Assembly (NCBI GenBank): GCA_002682825.1
Contig: NOKP01000021.1
Span: 248,001 to 312,000 of the forward strand
Direction of reading: 5' to 3'
DNA length: 64,000 bases
Origin: Neonectria sp. B-13
Taxonomy: Eukaryota > Ascomycota > Sordariomycetes > Hypocreales > Nectriaceae
Position numbers and translations under genes: made by a program
Notes under the pieces: model-generated
Seen by the model: the letters and a program-made list of their open reading frames with translations, nothing else
Told to the model about the DNA's origin: nothing
Database searches by the model: none
Part shown: positions 1 through 11,059 of the stretch, in pieces
Layout: each line of letters begins with the position of its first letter
Position numbering within the stretch: position 1 is the first letter of the stretch

Positions 1-1
1 C

Positions 2-940
2 TTCTGGGTCCCGACTTTCATCTGGATGGCAGATCGCTTGTTCCGGGCCCTTCGGATCATGGCCTTCAACCCCAACTTCTGGAGAACCTGGGCGAGCGCG
101 ACGTACAACGCGTCCTCCAACATCGTCCGCGTCAGCATCCCGTGGGGAACCAGCCTCTACAAGCCCTCGGCCGGCACGTACTACTACATCCACGTGCTCA
201 ACGGCTCCCGCTGCTGGGAGAGCCACCCGTTCACCGTCGCCGTGCTGAACCAGGGCCAGACGACCGGCAAACTCCTCGGCGAGCAAGTCCCGCTCCTCGA
301 AACCGACGAGACGGAGCCCTACACCGACACGGTGGATTCTCAGAGCATCGGGGCGGACAACTGCGTCATGACCTTTCTCATCCGGCCGTACGACGGGTTT
401 ACATCACGCCTTTGCGACATGGCCGCGTCGAACTGGCCTAATAAGGCGCCCCTGCGCGTCCTCGTCGACGGGCCGTACGGACACACGCAGCCGTTCCACC
501 TGTTCGACAACGTCGTGTTCGTCGTAGGCGGCAGTGGCATCGTCGTCGCACTATCGTACCTCCAGGTACTGACGGACGCGACATCGCCGAAGTCGGTGCA
601 AATCCACTGGGCGGTTCGCGAGCCCGAGTTCGCGCTGGACGTGCTGCAGAGCGATATTGGTGACGCCCTGGGCAGTTCCAACTTGTCAATAGATATCCAC
701 CTCACGTCGCACGCCCGGGACGACGGGAGGGATTGGCCGTCGCAGGTGAATATCCGGCACGGCCGCATTGATGCCCCGTCAATCATCACTTCCACGAGAG
801 CAAAGGCGGATGATGAGAGTTTGGCCATCATCGCCTGCGGACCGGCCCAGATGGCCGATGCTGCTAGGAAGACTGTCGCGGGCATGCTGAGCAAGGGCGA
901 TACTCGGATACAGTACTTTGAAGAAAGCTTCCAATGGTGA
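2..940 (+). CDS. Ferric reductase, C-terminal part (5' end outside window)
   Basis: Membrane ferric/cupric reductase that moves electrons from NADPH through FAD and haem to extracellular Fe(III) for iron uptake. The frame is open to the left edge: residues before the first in-window ATG (position 26) read as a hydrophobic segment (FWVPTFIWMADRLF), so this is the end of the last membrane helix and the gene starts upstream. Visible motifs are HPFTVA (FAD binding), VDGPYG and VVGGSGI (NADPH-binding loop), a late CGPAQMAD and the typical FEESFQW terminus. No intron is seen in this part. The stop is at 938-940, and the gene converges on the sugar transporter. Family assignment is firm; the specific metal substrate and the paralogue cannot be told. 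Confidence 0.9.
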   Translation, partial: FWVPTFIWMADRLFRALRIMAFNPNFWRTWASATYNASSNIVRVSIPWGTSLYKPSAGTYYYIHVLNGSRCWESHPFTVAVLNQGQTTGKLLGEQVPLLETDETEPYTDTVDSQSIGADNCVMTFLIRPYDGFTSRLCDMAASNWPNKAPLRVLVDGPYGHTQPFHLFDNVVFVVGGSGIVVALSYLQVLTDATSPKSVQIHWAVREPEFALDVLQSDIGDALGSSNLSIDIHLTSHARDDGRDWPSQVNIRHGRIDAPSIITSTRAKADDESLAIIACGPAQMADAARKTVAGMLSKGDTRIQYFEESFQW

Positions 941-1465
941 TTTTTCTATATCCAGCTTAGATGGCTATTGGTTAGACCTCGGTACATAGCAGGCATGCAT
1001 GGCTTAGACTATATATATTAGAATGTGCAATTGATGATATGTGAACCTTTCACAACTAAGAGCATCATCCCGTCTCGCCTGGCGTGGTCTCAAGATGATG
1101 TTCTGAGCTGTTTGAAGAAGCATTGAAGAGTAATGGTGACATGGGACTGGCTCTTTGCCTTCGGAGCTTACACCGAGTGCCATTATAACCAGGCATCGTC
1201 GCAGACACCGCACAAAGAGGTGGAGGTCTCCAGCAGCTGACAAGGAAGGATTCAGTTCAGATATTCATTTCAGGGAAACAGTTCACAGAGACCAAAGAAG
1301 TATTGCAATAGAAGCATATTCATTCTGTTTTGTGTTGTATCTACACATTAAGCACCTATTTACTTCCCCTGTGCCGCCGCTTCTGTTCAAGTAGGTATAA
1401 TTCGCGCATGCATTAACTAGTACAAAGTCGGCTCAGACACCAGGGGTCATCGTCGGATCGAAGTC
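941..1465. other. Convergent 3' intergenic region
   Basis: Space between the ferric reductase stop and the sugar transporter stop. It is AT-richer than the flanks and holds only short overlapping ORFs without recognisable motifs. It probably contains the 3' UTRs and polyadenylation sites of both genes. Confidence 0.6.
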
Positions 1466-3232
1466 TTAGACCTCGTGCTTCTCGAGGTGCTCGACGTGGT
1501 CGGCATTGGCGAAGGTGCTGGTGGGCTTCCACTTGGCCGAGGTTCGGGGAGTGCTCTCCTCCATCATCTTGTCGACCTGCTCCAGGGTCAGGCCCTTGGT
1601 CTCGGGGACCAGGAAGTAGGAGTAGACGAAGGCGCAGGTGCAAAGACCGCCCCAGATGAAGAAGACGGACGACTTCAGGTTACCCTTAGTCTCGCCGACC
1701 ATGTAGGGAGTGATGACAGCAATGATGGTGTTCCAGAGCCAGTTGGAGGCAGTGGACAGGCCGACACCGCGCGATCGGATGGGGAGAGGGAAGATCTCGC
1801 CGATGACGATCCAGGCACCAGGGCCCCAGGTGGAGGCGAAGAAGAAGATGAAGATGGCGATGAAGGCAATCTGGGCGTTGACGGCAGCGATGTTGTCGGC
1901 GATGGACTGATCAGGGTCGTTGGGATCGGGGTGGGTCTTGTTGAAACCAACAGTGACACCGATGATACCAACGAGGAACTGGCAGACGAGCATGCCGAAG
2001 GCGCCAATGATGAGAATGGTGCGGCGGCCGAAGCGCTCAACGGTCCAGAAGGAGAGAGGAGTCGAGCAGACGTTGACGAGGGTGAAGATGAGGGAGATAA
2101 GGAAAGAGTTGTCGATGGCGCCAGTGGACTTGAGGAAGGGAGTCGAGTAGTAGAAGATGAAGTTGACACCGGTCCTGGAGGTTTTGTTAGCAGACTGTCC
2201 GGGGATTCATGTGGTAGGGTGAGTGAGCTTACCATTGCTGCATCATCTGCAGAGAAGTACCGAGGATAGTTCGTCGAAGGTTAGACTTGGAGTCCCAGAG
2301 GCTACCCTTGAAGCAGTTGGCCCAGCTGCCGAACCAGGTGGTATCGGGGATCAGGGCACGCTCGTACTCCTCGTTGGCGACGATCTCAGCAATCTCGGCC
2401 TGGACGTAGTTGGAGTCCTTGGGCTGGCCACGGACGCGGGACAGAGCATCGATGGCGTCTTCAATGCGGCCACGCTTGACGTAGTAGCGAGGAGAGTCGG
2501 GGAGGAACAGGAGACCACCGCCGAGGATGAAGGCCCAGGGGAACTGGAGGCCGATGGGGATACGGTAGGAGGCGGTGCTCTCGAGATCCTGGGTGCCGTA
2601 GACGATGACGGAGGCGAGGAGGAGGCCGATGGTGATGCAGAATTGGTAACCGGCGACGAGGGCACCACGAACCTTTCGGGGGCACTGGAGGACAGGTTAG
2701 TGAGGATCAGGGTGGGAGCAGAAGGCTGGAGGCTTACAATCTCAGACATGTACAGGATGACAATGGCCGACTCGAAACCGACACCGACACCGGCAATCAG
2801 ACGGCCGACGACAATGGCAGCGAGCGCGTCACCGGCGCCAGTGACCATCTGAATAGCCACACCGACAGCGTAGATGGCACAGCCCAGGATGACGGTCCAC
2901 TTGCGGCCAATGCGGTCGGCAAGGTCACCAGCAATCAGAGCACCGAAGAAGGTACCGCAGGACAGGATAGAAGTGATGAGCGAAGTGTGGCTGTCGCTCA
3001 GGGTATCGGTGCCGGTACCCTCGACCTTGTGGATGAAGTAGGGCGAGCCGTTGACACCGTTGATGTATCCAGAATCGTAGCCGAAGAAGATGCCACCGAA
3101 CGAGGCGAAGGCGCACATCATGTAGGCCTTCCAGGTGACGGGAGCCTCGATGAGCTCGACATCGTTGGTGGTGTGGAGGTTGTCCGCGACCGAAGTCTTG
3201 CGGTCACCATTCTTGTCTTCGAAAGAAGCCAT
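1466..3232 (-). CDS. MFS hexose (glucose-type) transporter, 551 aa, three exons
   Basis: Plasma-membrane proton-coupled sugar transporter of the major facilitator sugar family. Exons 3232-2738, 2684-2233 and 2174-1466; introns 2737-2685 (53 nt) and 2232-2175 (58 nt) have GTAAGC donors and CAG ends, and splicing restores one frame (495+452+709 nt = 552 codons). Motifs in order: FGYDSGYINGVNGSPYF in the first helix, DRIGRKW in loop 2-3, CPRKVRGALVAGYQF after intron 1, LPDSPRYYVKRG, QQWTGVNFIFYYS across intron 2, ERFGRR, and PETKGLTLEQVD near the end. Twelve helices are expected. The start is the first ATG of the ORF. A TATAAG box lies near 3438-3443, about 205 nt upstream. It resembles high-affinity glucose transporters and glucose sensors of filamentous fungi, but lacks the long cytosolic tail of a sensor. 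Confidence 0.93.
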
Positions 3233-3620
3233 GGCGAGTTGTTTGCGCTCTTGGAGCTTGGAGGCTGTTGGGAGAGGCAGCAGGAGGAAAAGTTGAAGAG
3301 TGTTGTTGTGGTTGTTGTTGTTGTTGTTGTTGCTGTAAGAGGATGTTGCAGGATGGAGGAAGGAGGATGGAGGAACTGTGAGTGAGACAGGCTGATCGGC
3401 AAAGGAAGACGAGTTTCACAAGCAGGGACAGACGGGGTCTTATATTGTCGACGAGCCGGAGTCGCAACGGAGGGAAGTACTACTAGGTAGGGTAATTAGG
3501 AAGTAGACGAACAGGAACGACAGGCCGTGCTTTCCCTTTCCCCGTTGGGCAACTTTTTGCTCTCCAGACTTCAACTAGGCTAGTGTCTAGTCTCCAGTTC
3601 TCTCCATGTCTCTCCCCAGT
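3233..3620 (-). promoter_or_regulatory. Leader and core promoter of the hexose transporter
   Basis: The minus-strand leader carries a CAA-rich microsatellite (GTT on the plus strand, about 3300-3335). A TATAAG element lies near 3438-3443, at a plausible core-promoter distance from the ATG at 3232. The ORFs here are low-complexity translations of the repeat. Confidence 0.45.
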
Positions 3621-3793
3621 CTAGGGAAGCCCGCAGCCACGGTTGCAGAGTAGCTCCGTAGTGGTTGTCCCGGGGGGGAGGCGAGCAAGGATCATTCCAC
3701 CGGTGGTCTTCCGGCCGTTGCATCCACCCCCGGAATGAGATGGATGCTTGAGCTTGAGCTTGAGCTTGAGTGTATGTACGTACCTATCCGGGG
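3614..3793. promoter_or_regulatory. Candidate CreA-site cluster upstream of the hexose transporter
   Basis: Four hexamers fit the fungal carbon-catabolite repressor consensus SYGGRG: CCCCAG at 3614-3619, CCGGGG at 3670-3675, CCCCGG at 3728-3733 and CCGGGG at 3788-3793. They sit 380-560 nt upstream of the transporter ATG and are spaced 56, 58 and 60 nt apart. A four-copy CTTGAG tandem (3747-3770) lies between the last two. The consensus is short and the DNA is GC-rich, so chance occurrence is quite possible. Confidence 0.3.
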
Positions 3794-3883
3794 TCAGGTG
3801 TGGTGGGAGTGCGTCCGCTTCGGGTGGGCGTGTGGCTGGTGGAGTTACCCGGGCAGTGGACTGGCCAGTGGACTGGCCAGTGG
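3747..3883. repeat. Short tandem repeats: (CTTGAG)x4 and 12-bp CAGTGGACTGGC x2.5
   Basis: A six-base unit is repeated four times at 3747-3770. A 12-base unit is repeated about two and a half times at 3854-3883. Both lie in the distal upstream region of the hexose transporter, and ORFs crossing them are repeat translations. Confidence 0.8.
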
Positions 3884-4834
3884 TGGACGGAAGACTCGAG
3901 GATCGACACGCCGGGTGCAGGCTTAGACTGGCCTTTCAATTCCTTGCTGGGACCTGGATCCGGTACCATCAGGATCACGGGGAGCGTCTGAGATGATGCA
4001 GCAGGCAGGCCACGGTGATGGATTGGCCTTCAACGCCATGATGGGACGGACCTTGGAGGGCCAGACGAGGTAACCAAGAAGCCACCACGAGGGGATCATG
4101 ACCGAAGAACCACCCACCTCAGTGTGCTGTCCCGGCCTCGGTCTCAGCCGGACATCATCGTCGTCGCCGTCCTTCCCTCGACTCGACTCGACTCGACCCT
4201 CTCTCTTCGTCGCCGGCCTCCGGGGTCAGTCCGCCAGGGCAAACCCTCTCCAAGGCCCAAACAGAAAAAATGTGCCGTCCCACGCGGCCAGCATCTGGGG
4301 AACTCGCGTGGGGTTTTGCGGGTCGCGGCGGCAAGGGGGCTACGAGGTAAGGCCGATGATAGTGGAGGCACGGTTGGCCCACACCGTTGTGGCCGGCCAG
4401 AGAAGCGCCGAGTATGGCCGGCCGGCCGTTGCGTTGAATGAGCCACGCCTCAGCGCGGTGCTGTGGAAGATGAATTAGTGAGTGGCTGACTGACTGACCG
4501 AGACGGAGTGAGCAGTTCTTCCTTCTCGTGGCGAGAGCGAGTCATCTGCTGCCTCGGTTCGTCAGTTGGCGATGAAGGCCCTGGACCGGGCTCCATTCCC
4601 TTGATGGTGATGATTGGGATGGATCTGGGATAGCTTCCCGCCCATCGACTCCGACGATCTGGACTCGTTGGAGCTTGCTTGAGCTTCAGCACGGGACAGG
4701 TCAGGACTGGACATGATCCCCGGCAGCCGTCGTCCGAAGGGTGTGGGACTAGATTGATGGAAGCACTGTAGAGTAGTAATTAGTTGGTAGATAGAGTGCA
4801 GCACGCCAGAAGCAGCACGTACAGCGAGCCAGCA

Positions 4835-4866
<32 letters not shown>

Positions 4867-7800
4867 ACAGCTTACAGTACTACTCCTCCTCATCCTCCTC
4901 CTCCTCCAGTCCGCTTTCATCCCTCTCGCTCTCTCTCTCCCTCTCCCTCCATCCCTCCATCCCTCTCTCCCTCCCTCTGTAAAGCTTGCCCCGTCCACTG
5001 TCCCCGTGCCGTGTATGCGCGGGGAACCCCCCCTGGCAAACCCCGGGACCGCCCCTGGAACAGCCCTGGGAGGGCCCCAATGGGTGAATTTTCGGTCGTA
5101 CTCGGCGCGCTACGCCTGGCCTCCAACTGCATGGATGGTTGTAATTGACCGAGCTGGCCCTCGCTGGATCCTCTCTCGCCCTCAATTCCCAGTCCACCAC
5201 TTTGGCTCTGAGCGAGTCTCCGACCCTTCTATTCTGCGGAGAGATCCCTAGTCACCCTCATTCCCGGGGTTTGGAGTTTGGGGTTCGGGGCATTCGGGGT
5301 TTTTCCCACTCGCCCTCCTCCAGGCTAAAGCCAATGCGGAATCCAACCCACCTGAACCCGTCCGCGTTTCTCGTCTTCACCTCCAAGACTGAAGACTCTC
5401 CCAAGAGTGACTCCGAGCCGGCGACCGAGGAATAGAGCCGGCCCCAGACTCTCTCCAGACTTTCCCAAACGCTTCATCCACCCGACGCAAATGTCCCATG
5501 GGGGAAGGAAGAAGGGGAAACTGGAGGCGCCTGGGGAACCGAGTATTTGGCCGAGGAAGCCCATCCCATCGTATTTGCAGCGCGCGCTGGGCTTGTCACG
5601 ATGCCCAAGTCTACTTGCTACTAGTCCACCATCCCCAACTTCGCAGCTCAGAGGCCTGCATTCGCGCCGATTTGCAAGGCGCCACCACCTTGTCCTTGCC
5701 TTGTCACGAGCGCCGCGTCTCGCCCTGTCACGTCACGACGCACGAGGCCGGGCCGAAACGTCATTGCCAATTATGAACCAGGAACCCTAGAGCCTAAGTC
5801 ATAGTAAGTAGTCTGTCTACCTTGGCCAAGGCTTTTCTGTCTCCGATCGATGGGCCTTCCTCCCGCCAAGGAGCGCTTGACACTGATCTGACCATGTACA
5901 CTCACTACTTACAACACGCTTGACACGCTTGACACACTTGACGCGCTTGTAGGGGACGGTAGTTAGCCCGAGATGATGCATTCAGGCGCATCCAGGTGCA
6001 TCCTCTCTGTGCATGGATCCCTGGATGTGCCATCTGATGAATCGATGATTAATTAATGGTTGTTCGAAGAGGACCCAATCCAAATCCATCCATGCCTCTA
6101 TTCGCTGTCCGTCCGTCTCTGTCTGTGAACCTCGGGTCCGTGATTCCTCCCGCCCGTCCACAAACGTCGCACCAACTCCCAACTCCCGCCTTCAATCTCT
6201 CTCTCTCCCTCTCCCTTCTCCCTCTCCCTCTCTTCTCCCTGCCTCCCTCCCTCCTCCCAATGGAACGAACCTAAATTAAGACGGGCCCCAGGCGCCTGGT
6301 TCGACAAGATGCCCGACGCATTGTTTAGCTTTGCCGTCCCACGTTTTAATTGCTTTTACCGCATTCATCATCTGTTGCTCGCTTGTCTCGCCACCCACAA
6401 TCGCGCGCGTGTTGACGATGCATTCCATCGGCCTGTCACATGGTCCCTTTTTTCTTCCCCTCCGAAAATAAACCGTCCAAAAAGGGGAATTGAGCGGCCG
6501 ACTCCGCCAGACTGTAGAAAGATGGAAACAAGCTTATGTCCCCATACCCATAGTTAGTTCCCATTGATTACCACTCCCCTCACTCTCATCCTTCTCCACG
6601 GATAGTGGGCGACTTATTCATCGGGGGTCGTCGTCTTTCCCGGGTTTACACGTAGAACGCCCCCCTCCCCGGAGAACCCTTACCTTACCCTGTGCACATC
6701 CGTAACCACTGAAGATGATTGGTGCCCGTGGCCTGGAACACTGGATCCCCTTTAATGATCTGGCGTCTCCGGGACTCTGGGGCTCTGGATCCTCCTCTGG
6801 CACCATGGCTCCAGAAATCCAGAGTGAGTCCGACCGAAGCCCCACCGCACCGCCCATCCTTGCGCCATGATCCGTCGTCGCCCATTCCGCTCCGGCTGCC
6901 AAACGCCAAAGGGGGAGAAAAGCTTGCAAAAAATCATATTACGCCCCGGTGGCTCGTGACGTGAAAATTACTGCCCGGGCCGTAAACAGTGGTCACGATT
7001 CCACCAGGGGGACGGGCGAGGGCCTAGAATATCATCGTGTTGGTGACGGGACCATGGAACGGGAGTTGTCCGTCCTTCCCAAGACCCGGCGAGAAGCGGC
7101 TGGCGAGCTGTTCAGCTTGCCCACTTGCCTTGCTTGTCAGCAGTCCGTCGCTCGTGGATCATGATATCCCCGCCGCAATTCCCCGTCACGGTATTCGTAC
7201 GCGGCTCGCAGAACGTATTCGTCACGGTACCTTCCTTCAACCGGCCCTTTTCGAGTCTCCAGACTCCCAGCAGTTGGGTAATTGGCGTCCGCCCGGTCCT
7301 GGTCTTACCCACCCTTTGTCTTGTCCTCCCATCTGTCCACTTCCTTGGCATCTTCTCTATCCACATTATTAGCATCGCCATCGAGCACTGACGCTGGGCT
7401 GTACGAAGTATCAAGTATTCGTACGAAGTAGTCGTACACTGTCAAGACTGTCTTGTTGCCCCTCTATTCATTTCAACTTGCATACCCAACACCCGATCAT
7501 ACAGCATCCTCGTGCATATGCGCGTATCAATTAGATTACCAACGTCTTGCACAATGTTTCATCATTAATTTACATGCTCTCGGCCCAACAAAGTAGAACT
7601 CCTTTACGATAATAATAGTATCGCCCAGTATTGCAGGGTTACACGCTGTATGAGGTTGCACGCTCTCGTGTGGACCTTTCGCTTAGCAAATATTTCCCAA
7701 GCATTAAGGGCTCCAGGGTAGTACGCGCTGCACAGGTGGCGTGCTGCTTTATTTACGTGGTTCAAGACAATATTGGTTCAGAGGCGAGCAAATATCCATT

Positions 7801-9260
7801 GCTAGATATAGATATTCATTCCAAGCGGGTCTTATGGTACCGGGGACAGATTTTGTGTTTTGTTCGGGTCCTGCGGAAGCCCAAGATTTAATCTTCACTT
7901 TATCGAGTTATCACATGAGGTTATTCACGATACTTCGGGGACTTGAGCTTGTCATTGTTGCACTACCCGTGAACATGAATAGAAAAGATAGGTCCAAATA
8001 AGACCCATTGTAATCAACTACCGCTAAGTAATTCCCGCCATGACCGTATTCCATTTCCGATATGTCTGCTTTCCTTCATGACGATTGACAAGCATGGATG
8101 GCAATGCCGAGAGTGGAGTCCGGCAGCCAATCCGGAGCTACTCCGCCAAAACAAGATCTAGATTCTGGAGCGAGACAGATCGCAATGAGATCAACTCCAC
8201 GGCCGAGAGACAGAGAGAAATATGGGGAGCTGTTTCAGACCACGACCTGGCTGATCCAACGCGTCGATCTGATCGCAGTCGTTCTCGGCGAGATCTTCGG
8301 CTCCGTTGTGGAAAGCCACATTGACCATGCACGTCATTTGGCACAGTCCCAAGAACTTTAATGGGGCTTCGGCCCAATAGATCATATATCGGCGGAACCA
8401 TGCTCTGTAATGTGGAATGTGGAATCTGGAGAATACCCTCCGCATGGGGCTTGGATTGAGAGTCTGGGGAAGGCCGAAAGAGTTCCGCTGGTCCCAAGTC
8501 ACTTTCTTTTGATAGCATCGGATGCGGCCGCCTATTTCCCTGCCTTTGAGTCTCGCTTGGACTAACTTCTGCATTTATATAGGCGTAATGTATCTTTTAG
8601 GTTCTGGTGGCTTCCCGGTCAGGGAAAGATTGAATATCCGACTGACCTGTTCACGATTGCTGTGGGAGACGACGCTTCACTAATTGCAGGGTGTGCATAG
8701 TAACTAAGATATTTTATCTGACAAGTGTCGGCTTCTACTACAAGTTGAATAATTACTCTTACTACTAGTGATTATCAAGGCTACTGCACTACATGAACCG
8801 GCTGGATGAGATCTTGAACTGACCCCCACTGTCTACACTTCCGCCGTAGGGCTGACCAGAGACGTCGTGACCCACCTCCGGCGACAGTCATCGACCCAAA
8901 TATGCAGTTCCCTTTCATTAATCCATTATCAACAGCCTCACATTAAAACCCCCTCCCCCCCAACGACGTACCGTAGTAGTTTATGTCACCGCCAAGAATT
9001 CACATCACAATGATGGCATGATGTATCCCACTGTTCCCCCGACTCCGTTCCCGATGGCGGGGTAATCGACTCCCGTCTTGCTGCCACCTGATCTCGTTGA
9101 CGCATTCTAACGTGATAAATCTCCTTACTTTGGCTCCTTCTCGCCAGTCACGTAATTGAAGAAAATGGTTATTTAAACGATGGCCCATCTGTCATTTATC
9201 CTGTGAGGATCTCTCGGTATCAAACTAAGATATCTAACATATCAGCCACACTCATCAACA
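3884..9260. other. Long gene-poor region (about 5.4 kb)
   Basis: No coding sequence with a recognisable domain was found on either strand. The region holds simple repeats: (CTCGA)n 4177-4197, (CAGC)n 4835-4866, a C/T-rich tract about 4900-4980, ACACGCTTG-type repeats 5914-5949, and a pyrimidine tract about 6190-6255. It becomes AT-richer from about 7.4 kb on. A plus-strand ORF at 8098-8361 (87 codons) has a mildly protein-like hydrophobic C-terminal half but no known family. The region may be a long divergent promoter, non-coding transcription units, or decayed genes; the sequence does not decide. Confidence 0.5.
4835..4866. repeat. (CAGC)n microsatellite
   Basis: About eight uninterrupted copies of a four-base CAGC unit, followed within 60 nt by CTC/CCT-rich low-complexity DNA. 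Confidence 0.85.
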
Positions 9261-10280
9261 ATGGCACAACACATGCGCGCTTGGCAGTGCGCCTCTCCAG
9301 GCCTCATCGACAAGACGCTCAAACTCGTCGAAGAAGCAGCCCGCCCGTCAAAGCCCCTGCAAAACGGCCAGCTCCTCGTCGAGATCGCCAGAGCCGGCCT
9401 CAATCACGCCGACTACAAGATGCTGCAACTCGGCATGGCCTCGCGGGCCCTCACACAGTTCCCCAAGACGCCCGGAATGGACTTCAGCGGCACCGTCGTC
9501 ACCGTTGCCTCGGGCATCGACGACGTCAAGCCCGGCGACGCCGTTCTCGGCCGCGTCCTGGCCGGCCGGAGGGAGGGCACGCTGTCGCAGTTCGCCGTCG
9601 TGAACCGCGACGCCTGCGTTACTATCCCAGCTGGCTTTGACATGGACCAGGCTGCCGGGGCGCCCACGGCTGCGTTGACGGCGTACTTGACTATCACGCC
9701 TCACGTCAAGACCGGGGACAGGATTTTTATTAACGGCGGCTCGGGCGGCGTGGGCCTCTTTGGGATCCAGATCGCCAAAGTTATCGGCTGCCACGTCACG
9801 GTCTCATGTTCGACGGAGAAAGCGTCTCTCTGTAAAGAAACCGGCGCAGACGACATCATCGACTACAAGACCGGCAGTGTCATTGAAGAACTCAAGAAAA
9901 AGGGCCAAGTCTTCAGCTTGATCGTCGACAACGTCGGCAACTCGCCTCCGAACCTATACGCCGCGTCACACAACTTCCTCCTCCCAAAGGGCAAGTATGT
10001 CTTCGTGGGTGGTGCGATCTCATGCGGCAGCGTGGCTAGCCTCGTCAAGAGCTTGTTCCTTCCGTCCTTTCTCGGTGGTGGGAAGCGCAAGTTCGTCGCG
10101 TTCAACATCTACAACGACCGAGCCGCTTTGGAGCAGATCGTTGAGTGGATGGTGGAGGGCAAGGTGAAGACGGTCATAGATTCCGTCTTCGACTTCGAGG
10201 ACACGCACAAGGCTTTTGAACACATGAAGAAAGGATCTAGCGCAGGGAAGGTAATTGTTCGCGTTGACGGCGGAAACTGA
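9261..10280 (+). CDS. Zinc-independent MDR oxidoreductase (quinone oxidoreductase-like), 339 aa
   Basis: Medium-chain dehydrogenase/reductase predicted to use NADPH to reduce quinones, enones or similar carbonyls; the substrate is unknown. The ORF is intronless and complete, starting in the context AACAATGG. The N-terminal GroES-like fold contains KTPGMDFSGTVV. AAGAPTAALTAY and the Rossmann loop GGSGGVGLFGIQIAK (about residues 158-172) identify the zeta-crystallin/Zn-free subgroup. Neither the catalytic-zinc GHE motif nor the structural four-cysteine loop is present. A late SSAGKVIVRVD is the usual family end. It stands alone, with gene-poor DNA upstream and ARP6 convergent downstream, so context gives no pathway. 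Confidence 0.88.
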   Translation: MAQHMRAWQCASPGLIDKTLKLVEEAARPSKPLQNGQLLVEIARAGLNHADYKMLQLGMASRALTQFPKTPGMDFSGTVVTVASGIDDVKPGDAVLGRVLAGRREGTLSQFAVVNRDACVTIPAGFDMDQAAGAPTAALTAYLTITPHVKTGDRIFINGGSGGVGLFGIQIAKVIGCHVTVSCSTEKASLCKETGADDIIDYKTGSVIEELKKKGQVFSLIVDNVGNSPPNLYAASHNFLLPKGKYVFVGGAISCGSVASLVKSLFLPSFLGGGKRKFVAFNIYNDRAALEQIVEWMVEGKVKTVIDSVFDFEDTHKAFEHMKKGSSAGKVIVRVDGGN

Positions 10281-11059
10281 TTGCGTTGCTTGTATGCACA
10301 TTTACTATGATACCCAATAATAGCTGTGGAGGTTTAATGAGCAGTGGCAGGATTATTTTGGTACTGTCTACAGGTCTTCTACATGAATAAGTACAATATG
10401 TATGTTCTTTCAGCGGATGGCCCTTTCCCCCTTGAGAGTGGTAGCCGAGAGCAGATAAGGAGAGCGGTTGATCGTTCTCCAGAGGTTACTTTTTAGTTGC
10501 CCTTAGTCTTGAAGTAAACAGACCGTGATCCTACTTGGATCTCACAATGACTAGAGTTTGAACCCTGAGTTGGTGCCCGACAGCTGTGTGCGAATCGGTG
10601 CGAATCGTCCAAGCAGTAGAAGGTGCTCCATGTCGAAACCACCCCTTGCCTACATCACCAAGGCTGTCGTTGCTCATCTATCTTTGCTGGAGTTCCATAC
10701 CAGGGCAGCGATGAGCGGGATTGCACGCCATTCAAGCATGTCCAATCATGTGAAGTTTCACCTTGTGGTTCCTGATCCTTCGTAGCAGCATGCCGAAAGA
10801 CGTTGCCGAACACAAGGCTGTTGCTGTCAGCCAGTAGCTTGTTAGCACCCCAGATAGTGTCCATAATTGGAGGTTGCTAGGCAATTCCAATGTCTCCTGG
10901 CCTGAGAATCCAGGGTTGGCTGAGGTAAATACGTCCCCTTAGGAGTTTGTTCTCATCCTTGTCATTCCACCCAAATGTCACCAAGTGCGCCAGTGTAGAC
11001 TAGTCACTATTACTTGCCGAACTTGGCCATGTCAGGCCGGTGTGAATAATCAGCAGTCC
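10281..11059. other. Convergent intergenic region without a recognisable gene
   Basis: About 780 nt between the MDR stop and the ARP6 stop. Only short ORFs without motifs are present. Confidence 0.5.

Noticed and set aside
1475..2269. Long plus-strand ORF (264 codons) opposite the hexose transporter
   Set aside because: Acidic low-complexity translation of the antisense of a GC3-rich coding region; the opposite strand carries a clear transporter with proper introns.
10530..10590. Possible tRNA B-box (GTTTGAACCC)
   Set aside because: Does not match the GGTTCGANTCC consensus well, and no acceptor stem or A-box could be paired around it.
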